64,000 nt of DNA, from the NCBI GenBank assembly GCA_038239145.1, contig JBBSFB010000016.1, positions 1 through 64,000 of the forward strand, in the 5' to 3' direction. Position numbers and translations under genes: made by a program. The notes under the pieces were generated by a model, which did not search any database, was not told the origin of the DNA, and was given only the letters and a program-made list of their open reading frames with translations. Numbering within the stretch: the first letter of the stretch is position 1; each line of letters starts with the position of its first letter. Below, piece after piece: positions 1 through 8,643 of the stretch. The stretch comes from PALSA-610 sp038239145. Its GTDB lineage: Bacteria > Actinomycetota > Acidimicrobiia > IMCC26256 > PALSA-610.

Positions 1-47
1 CCTTCCAAGCTGGCCATGCCGGTCCGATCCCGGTCACCCGCTCTCGT

Positions 48-479
48 TTACTTCTTCTTGGCGGCGCGTTCGGCGACCACCGCGGAGTTGACGGCTACCG
101 CGGCGCGGATCAGTGCTTTAAAGGCGGCTTCGTTGATCTTCTCCCCGTCGCGGATGTCGATCGCCCGCCGCGTGTTGCCTTCCAGGCTTGAGTTGAAGAG
201 CTGCTTCGGATCCTTGACCGAGGCGCCCCGGAAGAAGGTCAGCTTCACGACTTCCTTGTACGACTCCCCGGTGCAGACGATGCCGTCACGGGACCAGACC
301 GGGGTTCCCCCCGATTTCGGTTTCTCCCATTTCCACTCCTCCTCGATGTCGGGATCGGCATCGAGAATCAGCTGACGGACGCGGGCGAGGGTCTCGCCTC
401 TCCAGTCACCCAGCTCTCGAATCCGCCGGGTGATGCTCGCGCCAGCAGCGTTGCCATCCGGATCACGTATCGGCGTCAT
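48..479 (-). CDS. DUF1801 domain protein
   Basis: Small soluble protein of 143 residues in the DUF1801 (YdhG-like) family. The conserved features seen are the WKWEKPKSGGTPVW stretch, the segment around VVKLTFFRGASVKDP and the RRAIDIRDGEKINEAAFKAL tail, followed by a basic Ala/Lys end. The frame is open upstream to 527, but the ATG at 479 gives the usual family N-terminus (MTPIRDPDG), so I chose that start. Members are of unknown biochemical function; some are described as having an iron chaperone-like fold. No operon partner: the next gene is divergent and begins 116 bp away. Confidence 0.8.
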   Translation of the reverse strand: MTPIRDPDGNAAGASITRRIRELGDWRGETLARVRQLILDADPDIEEEWKWEKPKSGGTPVWSRDGIVCTGESYKEVVKLTFFRGASVKDPKQLFNSSLEGNTRRAIDIRDGEKINEAAFKALIRAAVAVNSAVVAERAAKKK

Positions 480-595
480 GTTCGTTTCGATCCTTCGTTT
501 CGCGAGCGGGAGCGAGGCTCCGGACACCCGAGATAGATTCTCGACCCCACCTCAGGCACACGCAAGTCACTGTCTGACGATCGTCGACCTACGTT

Positions 596-1426
596 GTGGC
601 CGTGGAGCATCCGCTCAAGCGCCCGGAGTTGCTGGTGTGCGCGTGGCGGGGTCACGTCGTGCCGGGCGCGGCGATCGCCGAGCTCGACGAGCGCCACGCG
701 GTGTTGGCGAGAGAGACCGCCGACGGGCACCGGCTCGTGCAGTGCCTGCGATGTCACGACTGGATCGTGATGGAGCCACCCACTGATTCCGACACCATGG
801 TCGAGATCGTCGACGTCGACTCGTTGGAACGCCCGCGACGCGGGCGCGCCTTGCGGGAAGCCATCGTGGTCAGGATCATCGCCGTCGACCGCGCCCTGCA
901 CACGATTGCGTTCGTGAGCGTCGCCGCCGCCGCGCTCGCTCTCCGCGGGAACCTCGATTCGGTACACGGTTGGGCGCAGGGGATGCTCGACGCGTTGAAC
1001 AGCGCGCGCAACGGCCAGGGCGGCGCGAGCACGCACGGCTTCACAGCCGGTCTGCTGACGCGCCTCGGTCACGTACAACCGAACTCCCTCGCCGTGCTCG
1101 CGCTCGTTGCCGCCGGCTATGCGGTGGTGTCGGGCTTCGAGTCGGTCGGCCTGTGGCGCGAACGACGATGGGCCGAGTACCTGACCGTGCTGACGACGGC
1201 CGGCTTTTTGCCGTTGGAGATCAAGGAGCTCGTCGAGCGGGTGACGTTCGTGCGCGTGGGCGCTATGGTCGTCAACATCGCGATCCTCATGTACCTCGTG
1301 GTGTCGAAACATCTCTTCGGTGTGCGCAGACGACGCGAGGTTGCGACCGCGGAACCGCTGCAACCGCTCCCTGAGCTGGTACCGATTCCGCGACCATCAA
1401 CGCCCCGCCCGCCTGCAGGGGATTGA
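596..1426 (+). CDS. DUF2127-like integral membrane protein
   Basis: A 276-residue membrane protein with GTG start. The N-terminal 60 residues are soluble and contain cysteines including a CLRC pair, possibly a small metal-binding knuckle. From about residue 85 there are several hydrophobic segments (around 95-120, 160-185, 200-220 and 225-250) with the DUF2127 pattern in which a charged helix (LVVRIIAVDRALH-like) precedes the first membrane pass. The tail is proline-rich. Function is unknown. It ends 4 bp before the acetyltransferase gene, so the two are probably co-transcribed. Confidence 0.7.
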   Translation: MAVEHPLKRPELLVCAWRGHVVPGAAIAELDERHAVLARETADGHRLVQCLRCHDWIVMEPPTDSDTMVEIVDVDSLERPRRGRALREAIVVRIIAVDRALHTIAFVSVAAAALALRGNLDSVHGWAQGMLDALNSARNGQGGASTHGFTAGLLTRLGHVQPNSLAVLALVAAGYAVVSGFESVGLWRERRWAEYLTVLTTAGFLPLEIKELVERVTFVRVGAMVVNIAILMYLVVSKHLFGVRRRREVATAEPLQPLPELVPIPRPSTPRPPAGD

Positions 1427-1430
1427 CATC

Positions 1431-2015
1431 GTGCACGTCTTCCTCGAGACCGAGCGGCTGATCCTGCGGCGTTTCACGATGGACGACGCCGATCTGCTGT
1501 TCGAGCTCGACAACGATCCCGAGGTGATGAAGTACGTCAACGGCGGCGAGCCCGTGGCTCGCGCCGAGATCGTCGACGAGACCCTTCCCGCATTCCTCTC
1601 CTACTACGACCGCTTCGACGGCTACGGGTTCTGGGCAGCGATCGAAAAGGAGTCCGGACGATTCCTCGGGTGGTTCCACTTCCGGCCCCGCCCCGACGAC
1701 CCTCCGTCGGAGCCTGAACTGGGCTACCGACTGCACCGCTTCGCCTGGAATCAGGGCTTCGCGACCGAAGGTTCGCGCGCGCTGATCGAGAAGGGCTTCG
1801 CCGAGCTCGGTGTGCAGCGCGTGACCGCGTCGACGATGGTCGTCAACGTGGCTTCCCGCCGCGTGATGGAGAAGGCCGGACTGAGCTACGTGCGCACGTT
1901 TCATGCCGACTGGCCGGTTCGGATTCCCGGAGACGAACACGGCGACGTCGAGTACGCGCTCGAGCGCCCGCCCGCGGTCGGCCTCGTCCCGGGCGACGAC
2001 GGGCCCCGCCGGTAG
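1431..2015 (+). CDS. GNAT-family N-acetyltransferase (RimJ/RimL type)
   Basis: A 194-residue acetyl-CoA-dependent N-acetyltransferase. It opens with the family's LETERLILRRFTMDDADLL signature. It has the central WNQGFATEGSRALIEKGF stretch that forms the acetyl-CoA pyrophosphate loop, and NVASRRVMEKAGL near the end. The frame is open further upstream, but a GTG at 1431 with a purine-rich AGGGG upstream gives the standard N-terminus and leaves a 4 bp gap after the preceding membrane protein. The acceptor substrate is not predictable; relatives modify ribosomal proteins or small amines. Confidence 0.85.
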   Translation: MHVFLETERLILRRFTMDDADLLFELDNDPEVMKYVNGGEPVARAEIVDETLPAFLSYYDRFDGYGFWAAIEKESGRFLGWFHFRPRPDDPPSEPELGYRLHRFAWNQGFATEGSRALIEKGFAELGVQRVTASTMVVNVASRRVMEKAGLSYVRTFHADWPVRIPGDEHGDVEYALERPPAVGLVPGDDGPRR

Positions 2016-2024
2016 CTTTGAACC

Positions 2025-2693
2025 ATGGTGCTGCGGGTCTTGGTCGCCGAGGACAACCTGCTCGTACGCGAAGGCGTGGTGAAACTCCTCAACGCGTGCG
2101 CCGACATGGAAGTGATCGGTGCGTGCAGCACCTACGACGAGCTGCTCGCGGCCGTGACCTCCGACGAACCGGACGTGGTGCTCACCGACATCCGCATGCC
2201 GCCCACGGGTACCGACGAGGGGATCCGCGCCGCGATGGCGCTGCGCACGTCGCACCCGAACGTCGGCGTGGTCGTGTTGAGCCAGTACGCGGAGCCCGCG
2301 TACGCGATTGCGCTGTTCGAGGACGGCTCCGACCGGCGGGGTTACCTCTTGAAGGAGCGGGTCTCCGACGCGACCCAGATCGTGAACGCGATCGAGGAAG
2401 TCGCCCGGGGCGGCAGCGTCATCGACCCGATCGTGGTCGAAGCGTTGGTGCAGTCCCGCCTGAAGCGTTCCGCGTCGCCCATCGACCGGCTCACGCCCCG
2501 CGAACGCGAGGTGCTCGAGGAGATGGCGCAGGGGCGCAACAACGCGGGCATCGCGTCGGCCCTGTTCCTCTCCGAGCGCGCCGTCGAAAAGCACATCAAT
2601 GCGCTGTTCTCCAAGCTCGGCCTGAGCGAGGAGCCCGACACCCACCGCCGGGTCAAAGCGGTGCTGTTGTTTTTGGCCGGGACGGGTGGCTAG
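2025..2693 (+). CDS. NarL/FixJ-type two-component response regulator
   Basis: A 222-residue DNA-binding response regulator. The receiver domain covers about residues 1-120, with the acidic pair at E9-D10 and the likely phospho-acceptor D55 in VVLTDIRMPP. Its family-specific GYLLKERV occupies the lysine position. A LuxR-type helix-turn-helix lies at about 156-200 (LTPREREVLEEMAQG, then AVEKHINALFSKL). It is closely related in sequence to the receiver of the cyclase at 7109-8455 (shared DIRMPP, YAIAL and LLK-RV patterns), so both may be phosphorylated by the same or a related HisKA_3 kinase such as the one at 4577-6379. Confidence 0.92.
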   Translation: MVLRVLVAEDNLLVREGVVKLLNACADMEVIGACSTYDELLAAVTSDEPDVVLTDIRMPPTGTDEGIRAAMALRTSHPNVGVVVLSQYAEPAYAIALFEDGSDRRGYLLKERVSDATQIVNAIEEVARGGSVIDPIVVEALVQSRLKRSASPIDRLTPREREVLEEMAQGRNNAGIASALFLSERAVEKHINALFSKLGLSEEPDTHRRVKAVLLFLAGTGG

Positions 2694-2759
2694 CACCACC
2701 ACGACTTCAGGCCTCCACCCTGGGGCCGCCGACCGGGAGGTGCGATCATCGAAGACGAG

Positions 2760-3152
2760 ATGAGTGCCACCGACGGAACGACCAAAACGGTGTCGGTGCT
2801 GATCGTCGACGACCAGCTGCCGTTCCGCGCCGTCGCGCGCACCGTGATCGGTCTCACCGCCGGGTTCGTCGTCACCGCCGAAGCCGAGTCCGGTGAGGAC
2901 GCGGTTGCGATCGCGGCCGAACAAGTACCCGACCTCGTGTTGATGGATATCAACATGCCAGGTATCAACGGGATCGAGGCGACCCGCCGGATCCGCGCCG
3001 CGCACCCGGACGTCGCGGTCATCCTGCTGTCCACGTACTCCGAAGCCGACCTGCCTTCCGACGCGCGCGACTGCGGCGCGATCGCATACGTACACAAGGA
3101 AGACTTCGGGCCTGCGCTCGTGCGAGATCTGTGGCGACAACACCGGGGCTGA
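2760..3152 (+). CDS. Single-domain response regulator
   Basis: A 130-residue stand-alone receiver domain without an output domain. The acidic pair is at D17-D18, the likely phospho-acceptor D63 lies in LVLMDINMPGING, and the conserved lysine is in AYVHKEDF. Such proteins act as phospho-relays or bind target proteins directly. Its last 22 bases overlap the start of the FAD-dependent oxidoreductase in another frame, which suggests co-expression. It shares the neighbourhood with the NarL-type regulator at 2025-2693, but a 66 bp gap separates them. Confidence 0.9.
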   Translation: MSATDGTTKTVSVLIVDDQLPFRAVARTVIGLTAGFVVTAEAESGEDAVAIAAEQVPDLVLMDINMPGINGIEATRRIRAAHPDVAVILLSTYSEADLPSDARDCGAIAYVHKEDFGPALVRDLWRQHRG

Positions 3153-4573
3153 GCGGCTGCGACTTCGACGCAGTCGTCGTCGGCGCCGGTCCGAACGGCC
3201 TCGTCGCCGCGGCCACGCTGGGCGTGGCCGGATGGCGCGTCCTCGTGCTCGAGGCCGAACCCGAGGTCGGCGGCGGGAGCCGCTCGCAAGCCCTCACCCA
3301 ACCGGGCTTCGTACACGACGTCTGCTCGGCCATACACCCCCTCGCCGCGGCATCGCCGGCCATGCGTTCTCTGCGCCTCGGCGAGCACGACCTCGAGTGG
3401 ATCCATCCCGACGTGCCGCTCGCCCACCCGCTCGACGGCGGCCGCGCCGCGTTGCTCGAACGCGGCGTCGATGCCACGGCAACCGGGCTCGGCCCCGACG
3501 GGCGTGCGTATCGCCGCCTCCTACAACCATTCGTCGGCGCCGGCGACGAACTGATCGACGGGCTGCTGTCGCCGCTCGATGTACCGCCCCGCCATCCGTT
3601 GCTGTTGGCGCGCTACGGCGCGATCGGTGTGCGCTCGGCGTCGAGCGTGAGCCGGCGCTTCGACACCGACGAGGCCGCCGCGTTGTTCAACGGTATGGCC
3701 GCGCACGCGATCCTCTCGTTGCAGGCGCCGGTTACGGCGGGGTACGGCCTCTTCCTCGCCGTGCTCGCCCATCACGTGGGCTGGCCGATGGCGAAGGGCG
3801 GATCGCAGACGATCGCCGACGCGCTCGCCACGGTCGTGGTCGAGAACGGCGGCGCGATCGAGTGCAACCATCGCGTCGCGTCACTCGGCGACCTTCCCCC
3901 CGCGCGGGCGACGCTGCTCGACCTGACCCCACGCCAAGTCGTCGCGCTCGACGACGGCCGGCTCCCGAGCCGGTACCGCCGCATGCTCGAACGCTTCCGC
4001 TACGGACCCGGCGTGTTCAAGGTCGACTGGGCCCTCGATGGGCCGGCCCCGTGGACGAATCCGGAGGTTCTGCGGGCTGCGACCGTCCACCTCGGCGGTA
4101 CTGCGTCGGAGATCGCGGCCGGAGAGCTCGAGGTACAACGCGGGCGTCACCCCGAGCAACCGTTCACGTTGTTCGCGCAGCAGAGCCTCTTCGACTCCAC
4201 CCGGGCACCGGCGGGCAAGCACACGGCCTGGGCGTACTGCCACGTCCCGAGCGGCTCGACCGTCGACATGACCGACGCGATCGAGGCGCAGGTCGAGCGG
4301 TTTGCGCCGGGATTTCGTGACCGCGTGCTCGACCGGCACACGATGGGCGCGGTAGCCATGGAAGCGCACGACGCCAACTACATCGGCGGCGACATCAACG
4401 GCGGCGTCGCCGATCTGCGGCAGTTCTTCGGACGACCGAACTACTCGTTGCATCCGTGGGCGACACCGGTGCGCGGGTTGTATCTCTGCTCGTCGTCGAC
4501 TCCCCCCGGCGGCGGGGTGCACGGCATGTGCGGCTGGCACGCGGCGCGGCTCGCGCTGCGGCGCCACGGTTGA
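3131..4573 (+). CDS. NAD(P)/FAD-dependent oxidoreductase, phytoene-desaturase-like
   Basis: A 480-residue flavoprotein of the phytoene dehydrogenase/CrtI-like superfamily. An N-terminal Rossmann motif (VVVGAGPNGLVAAATL, then VLVLEAEPEVGGGSRS) binds FAD. The C-terminal end carries the second FAD signature (PVRGLYLCSSSTPPGGGVHG). No other carotenoid genes are nearby, so a carotenoid substrate should not be assumed. The GTG start overlaps the preceding receiver gene by 22 bases. It converges on the histidine kinase gene with only 3 bp between stop codons. Confidence 0.88.
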   Translation: MATTPGLSGCDFDAVVVGAGPNGLVAAATLGVAGWRVLVLEAEPEVGGGSRSQALTQPGFVHDVCSAIHPLAAASPAMRSLRLGEHDLEWIHPDVPLAHPLDGGRAALLERGVDATATGLGPDGRAYRRLLQPFVGAGDELIDGLLSPLDVPPRHPLLLARYGAIGVRSASSVSRRFDTDEAAALFNGMAAHAILSLQAPVTAGYGLFLAVLAHHVGWPMAKGGSQTIADALATVVVENGGAIECNHRVASLGDLPPARATLLDLTPRQVVALDDGRLPSRYRRMLERFRYGPGVFKVDWALDGPAPWTNPEVLRAATVHLGGTASEIAAGELEVQRGRHPEQPFTLFAQQSLFDSTRAPAGKHTAWAYCHVPSGSTVDMTDAIEAQVERFAPGFRDRVLDRHTMGAVAMEAHDANYIGGDINGGVADLRQFFGRPNYSLHPWATPVRGLYLCSSSTPPGGGVHGMCGWHAARLALRRHG

Positions 4574-4576
4574 GCC

Positions 4577-6379
4577 TCACGCAGGCTGGGCGACCTCGCG
4601 CTCGCGCTGCGTGATCCGGCCGCCGATGCGGGTTCCAGCGCCCGGTGTGCTGTCGACTTCCAGCGCACCACCGATCGCTCCGAGCCGGTCGGCCATGTTG
4701 ACGAAGCCGTGACCGTCGAGGCCGATTCGGCCGGCGTCGAACCCAGCGCCGTCGTCGGCGACCTCGAAGACCAGCTGCGTCGCGGTCGCGCCGACCGTGA
4801 CGACGACGCGTGAACCTTCGCCCGCGTGCTTGCCCGCGTTCTGCATCGCCTCCAGACAGCAGAAGTAGACGGCGGCCTCCACCTCCGACTCGTACCGACC
4901 GACCGCCGCGTTCACCTCGGTCGGCAACACGGCCCGGTTGGCAGCGGCACGCAGCGCCTCGGGTAACCCGCGATCCATCAGCAACGGCGGATAGATGCCG
5001 TGCGCGAGCTCACGCAGCTCGGTCAGGGTCGCCTGCGCGTCACCCCGCAATTCCTCGAGCAACGTCGCGACCGCGGCCGGATCCGCTTCCAGCATCTGGC
5101 GAGCCAACCCGAGCTTCACGGCCAGCGCGACCAGGTGCTGCTGGGCGCCATCGTGCAGGTCGCGCTCGATCTTGCGCCTCGACTGGTCGGCCGCGGCGAC
5201 GATGCGCGCCCGCGACGCGCTCAGTTGGTCGTTGGCAACGCGCAGATCGTCGAGCGAAGCCTGCAGCGCGGTGTCGAGCCGGGAGTTATGCAGGCCCAGT
5301 CCGACCTGACGCGCGAGCTCGGTGAGCACGCGCTCCTCCTCCCCGGTGAAGGCGGTGTCGCCTTCCGCGCGAGCACACACGAGCAGCCCGAGCAGCTCGC
5401 CCGAGTGCGCCATCGGCGCTACCCGCACGATGCGATTGGCGTGCTCCGCCAACACTCCCGGCAGCCACACCTGCATCCAGGCGTTGCCCGACACGTGCGA
5501 ACGCGCCACCACGGGCAACTCTTCCGCGGTGAGCCGGATCCGAGTGGGCCCGCGGTCGGGAACTGCGGCTGCGCGCTCCAGCAGGCCGTCCGTACCCGTC
5601 CACACCTCGGCGGCGACGAGCCGCATCGACCGGTGCAGCGACTCCGCGAGCTGGAGCATGAGCTCGTCGAGAGCGATCGCGCGCGACATGCGGGCACCGA
5701 ACGTCTGCAGCGCCTCGTCGGGCGCGCGCCGCTGTCCGTAGACCCGGCGATTCGCAAAGTCGGCGAGACGGGCGCGCACGGGCAGGTACGCGAGCGACGC
5801 GATGCCCGCCGCGATCATCGAGAGGCCGAGCACCCGGCGCTGCGCGTGATCGGGCGCGTTCCCGAACCCGAGCACCACCAAGAGGTAGACGACGCCGATC
5901 ATCACGACTATCCCACCGGCTTCGATCGACCCCACGAGCATCCGGTCGACGTTCCCGGCGAACGGCTCGAACGACCCGAGCAACAGCGCGAGAGGAATCA
6001 GCAACGATGCGACAATCGCCACGTCACCGACGTGCCCGGGCCAGCCGAGCAGCGTGTCGAGGAGCCACGCCGCACTCGCGATCGCGGCGAAGACGACAAG
6101 ACCCCACGCCACCCATTGCAGGCGAGCCCGATCGACCGGAGTCGCGGCTCGGTACTGCGCGCGGTAGACGATCGCGCCGGCGACGAACGCCACCGGCGCC
6201 GCGACGAGGAGCAGTACATCGGGCAGCGAGTCGCGCAACCCGACGCCGGCCGCGATCGCGCCTCCGGTCAGCATCGCGACGGCGATACGCGCGAGCCGAG
6301 AACGAAGCACTTCTCGTCTCCGGCTCAGCACGACGCCGGCGACGACGATCCACGATGCGGTGATCGCCACGCCGATCAT
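4577..6379 (-). CDS. Membrane sensor histidine kinase (HisKA_3/NarX-DegS type)
   Basis: A 600-residue kinase. Six or so membrane segments fill residues 1-200. A GAF-like region lies at about 225-365, followed by a coiled coil. The HisKA_3 phospho-acceptor H409 is in RRKIERDLHDGAQQHL. The ATPase domain shows the N-box EAMQNAGKHA (N514), G1 box DDGAGFD (542-548) and GHGFVNMADRLGAIGG. It is the last gene of a minus-strand set: receiver-cyclase, ABC ATPase, kinase, with 16 bp after the ATPase stop. It is likely to phosphorylate NarL-like receivers such as those at 2025-2693 and 7109-8455; this pairing is inferred. Confidence 0.92.
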   Translation of the reverse strand: MIGVAITASWIVVAGVVLSRRREVLRSRLARIAVAMLTGGAIAAGVGLRDSLPDVLLLVAAPVAFVAGAIVYRAQYRAATPVDRARLQWVAWGLVVFAAIASAAWLLDTLLGWPGHVGDVAIVASLLIPLALLLGSFEPFAGNVDRMLVGSIEAGGIVVMIGVVYLLVVLGFGNAPDHAQRRVLGLSMIAAGIASLAYLPVRARLADFANRRVYGQRRAPDEALQTFGARMSRAIALDELMLQLAESLHRSMRLVAAEVWTGTDGLLERAAAVPDRGPTRIRLTAEELPVVARSHVSGNAWMQVWLPGVLAEHANRIVRVAPMAHSGELLGLLVCARAEGDTAFTGEEERVLTELARQVGLGLHNSRLDTALQASLDDLRVANDQLSASRARIVAAADQSRRKIERDLHDGAQQHLVALAVKLGLARQMLEADPAAVATLLEELRGDAQATLTELRELAHGIYPPLLMDRGLPEALRAAANRAVLPTEVNAAVGRYESEVEAAVYFCCLEAMQNAGKHAGEGSRVVVTVGATATQLVFEVADDGAGFDAGRIGLDGHGFVNMADRLGAIGGALEVDSTPGAGTRIGGRITQREREVAQPA

Positions 6380-6395
6380 GAGTCGACGCCTCCGC

Positions 6396-7112
6396 TCAGC
6401 TCGAGGCAGAGACGGCGGGAACGTCGGCAGGGTCCGCCGACTCGACCCGACCGTCTCGCATCCGGACGATGCGGTCGGCCGCGGCGGCGACCTCTTCGTT
6501 GTGGGTCACCATGATGATCGTCTGTCCGTCGGAGTGCAGCCGCTTGAACAGCTCCAGCACCTCGTGGCCGCCTTCGCTGTCGAGTGCACCGGTCGGCTCG
6601 TCGGCCAACAGGAGCGTCGGCTCGTTTGCCAACGCGCGGGCGATGGCCAGGCGTTGCCGCTGGCCGCCCGACAGCAACCCGGGCGCTTCCTTCGCCTTGT
6701 CGCCGAGCCCGAGCAGGTCGAGCAGGTCACGGGCCCGGGTCTCGGCCGGCTTGCGCTTCGTGCCCGCGATCACGGCCGGCAATACGACGTTCTCCAACAC
6801 GCTCATTCCCTCGAGCAGGTTGAAAAACTGGAACACGACGCCGATGTGGCGGCGCCGCATGCGCGCGAGCTCGTCCTCACCCTTCCCGGTGATCACCTCG
6901 TCGGCGATCGTGATCTCACCTTCGTCGGCGACCTCGAGCCCGGCGATCAGGTTCAGGAGCGTCGACTTGCCGCAGCCCGACGGTCCCATGATCGCGACGA
7001 ACTCACCGGGAGCCACGCCCAGGTCGACGCCGCGCACCGCGCGCACCGGCGCCAGCTCGGCTTCGAACGTCTTGCGTACCCCTTGCACGCGACACACATA
7101 TTGGTTCGTCAC
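6396..7112 (-). CDS. ABC transporter ATP-binding protein (MacB/LolD type)
   Basis: A 238-residue ABC ATPase with all motifs: Walker A GPSGCGKS (43-50), Q-loop (Q95), signature LSGGQRQR (147-154), Walker B LLLADEP (167-173) and H-loop H204. The sequence type is that of MacB/LolD/FtsE-like transporters. No permease gene accompanies it, which is unusual. The frame is open far upstream, but the start is set by a GTG at 7112 preceded by a strong GGAGGAG site 7 bp away and forming a GTGA overlap with the stop of the receiver-cyclase gene, so it is translationally coupled to a signalling gene. Confidence 0.93.
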   Translation of the reverse strand: MTNQYVCRVQGVRKTFEAELAPVRAVRGVDLGVAPGEFVAIMGPSGCGKSTLLNLIAGLEVADEGEITIADEVITGKGEDELARMRRRHIGVVFQFFNLLEGMSVLENVVLPAVIAGTKRKPAETRARDLLDLLGLGDKAKEAPGLLSGGQRQRLAIARALANEPTLLLADEPTGALDSEGGHEVLELFKRLHSDGQTIIMVTHNEEVAAAADRIVRMRDGRVESADPADVPAVSASS

Positions 7113-8455
7113 GGTGTTGCTCCTCCGCTTCCCGCCGCAGCGATTTCCTGACTCGGCAATCGGAAGGCGAGCACTGGAGACTCCCTTCCTTTGACGCGCT
7201 GTTCCACGAGGCGCTCGAGCACGGGTGGGTTCGTGAGCCCGGCGACCGTGGCGTCGGACAGTACCGTCGTCCCCGCGGGTCGGGCCCAGTCCTGCAAGCG
7301 CTGCGCGAGGTTCACGGTGTCCCCCACCAAGGTGTACTCGAGCCGTTCCTCGGAACCCAGCAGTGCGGCCGCGACCTCGCCGCTCGACAGACCGATGCCG
7401 AGCCCGAACGGCTTCAGCGACCGCAGCGACCATTGTTCGTCGATCCGGCGCTGGCTGGAGTGCATCGTGATCGCGGCTTCGAGGGCACGGTCGGCATGAT
7501 CGGGTTGTGCGTACGGGGCCCCGAACACGGCCATCACCGCGTCGCCGACGTACTGCATGACTGTTCCGCCCTGGTCGAGCACGGCCCGGTTCATCGCAGC
7601 GCGGTGCTCGTTCAGCTGCCCGGCCAGGATCGTCGGATCCGTGTACTCGGCAATCGCCGAGTAGCCGCGCACGTCCGACATCAACACGGTCACGTCCAGG
7701 CGCTCGGTCTCGCCGATGTTGCGGCCGTCTCGCTGCAGCTTCTCCGCGATGCCCCCGGGCAGCAGACGACTCAGCGACTCTCCCTGTTCCTCCCGATCCA
7801 CGATCGCCTTCTGCAACAGCCGCAACCGGCGCAGTGCGCTCTCGCCCCCCGCACTCGCTTCCTTGGCCAGCTTCAAGAACAACGACTCGATCGCGTCGTT
7901 CACCGCCTCCGGCGGGAGCCCGGCCGAGGCGGCAATCGCCTTGACCGGCTTGCCCTCGGCAATCCACTGCAGGAGCTGGTCCTCGTCCACGCTGAGCTCG
8001 CCGTCCGCCCGGACCGGCGAGATCATCGCGTTCACGATCGCGGGGTCGAGCATGCTCCCGCCGGTGGCAACCTCGCGCACCGCACGGACGAGCTGATCGC
8101 CGTCGCCGACACGGTCCTTCAGGAGATATGCGTACCCGGACGCACCGTCGCGCAACAGCGCGATCGCGTACTCGGGCTCGTCGAACTGCGACAGGATCAC
8201 CACGCCGATGCCGGGGTTGCGCAGCCGCACCAGTCGGGCTGCCTCGATGCCTTCGTTCTGGAAGCTGGGCGGCATGCGGATATCGGTCACGAGCACGTCC
8301 GGCGGCGTCAGCTCCGTGCCTTGCAGCACGCCGTCGAAGTCTTCGGCCACGCCGATGACCTCGATATCGGCCTGCATGTTCAGCAGCGCCCGCACGCCTT
8401 CGCGGACGAGCAACGAGTCGTCGGCGAGGAACACCGTGATGATCGGGTCGGCCAC
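7109..8455 (-). CDS. Response regulator with class III adenylate/guanylate cyclase output
   Basis: A 448-residue fusion. Residues 1-135 are a NarL-type receiver with phospho-acceptor D58 in LVTDIRMPP. Residues 152-200 look like a degenerate LuxR helix-turn-helix. Residues 255-430 are a class III nucleotidyl cyclase with both metal-binding aspartates, D261 (SDVRGYS) and D305 (QYVGDAVMAVFG), and the EYTLVGDTVNLAQRL signature. It should make a cyclic nucleotide when the receiver is phosphorylated; whether cAMP or cGMP is not clear. I chose the GTG at 8455 because residues upstream do not fit a receiver. A cyclic-nucleotide-binding protein is encoded divergently 188 bp away. Confidence 0.92.
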   Translation of the reverse strand: MADPIITVFLADDSLLVREGVRALLNMQADIEVIGVAEDFDGVLQGTELTPPDVLVTDIRMPPSFQNEGIEAARLVRLRNPGIGVVILSQFDEPEYAIALLRDGASGYAYLLKDRVGDGDQLVRAVREVATGGSMLDPAIVNAMISPVRADGELSVDEDQLLQWIAEGKPVKAIAASAGLPPEAVNDAIESLFLKLAKEASAGGESALRRLRLLQKAIVDREEQGESLSRLLPGGIAEKLQRDGRNIGETERLDVTVLMSDVRGYSAIAEYTDPTILAGQLNEHRAAMNRAVLDQGGTVMQYVGDAVMAVFGAPYAQPDHADRALEAAITMHSSQRRIDEQWSLRSLKPFGLGIGLSSGEVAAALLGSEERLEYTLVGDTVNLAQRLQDWARPAGTTVLSDATVAGLTNPPVLERLVEQRVKGRESPVLAFRLPSQEIAAAGSGGATP

Positions 8456-8554
8456 GCCTCTATTCGACCCCGAACGGCACATCGGCCACAAGGGAGCGCG
8501 CCCCCTCGTCGCAGGTGTGCTGGCATCCCTCCCGCGAGACCGGCCGGCCCCATT

Positions 8555-8580
8555 ACGTAACCGCGCGTAAGTCGTTACGT
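8555..8580. promoter_or_regulatory. Inverted repeat in the cyclase/cNBD divergent intergenic region
   Basis: A perfect 7 bp inverted repeat, ACGTAAC and GTTACGT, separated by 12 bases, in the 188 bp region between the divergent cyclase (starts 8455) and cyclic-nucleotide-binding gene (starts 8644). The geometry suits a dimeric regulator such as a NarL-type or CRP-type protein, but the half-sites are not the classical TGTGA of CRP. The role is inferred from position only. Confidence 0.4.
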
Positions 8581-8643
8581 TTTCCCGGAGTCGTTCGAGG
8601 CACTTCGTCTCCCAGGCTCGGGTTCTCGTCGAGGAGGTCGGTC

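Noticed and set aside
1287..3143. Long minus-strand open frame opposite the acetyltransferase and response regulators
   Set aside because: Low-complexity Arg/Asp/Val/His composition typical of the antisense frame of high-GC genes; the plus-strand frames have clear family motifs.
5000..6514. 504-codon plus-strand frame
   Set aside because: It is antisense to the histidine kinase, which has complete kinase motifs; the translation shows no domain.
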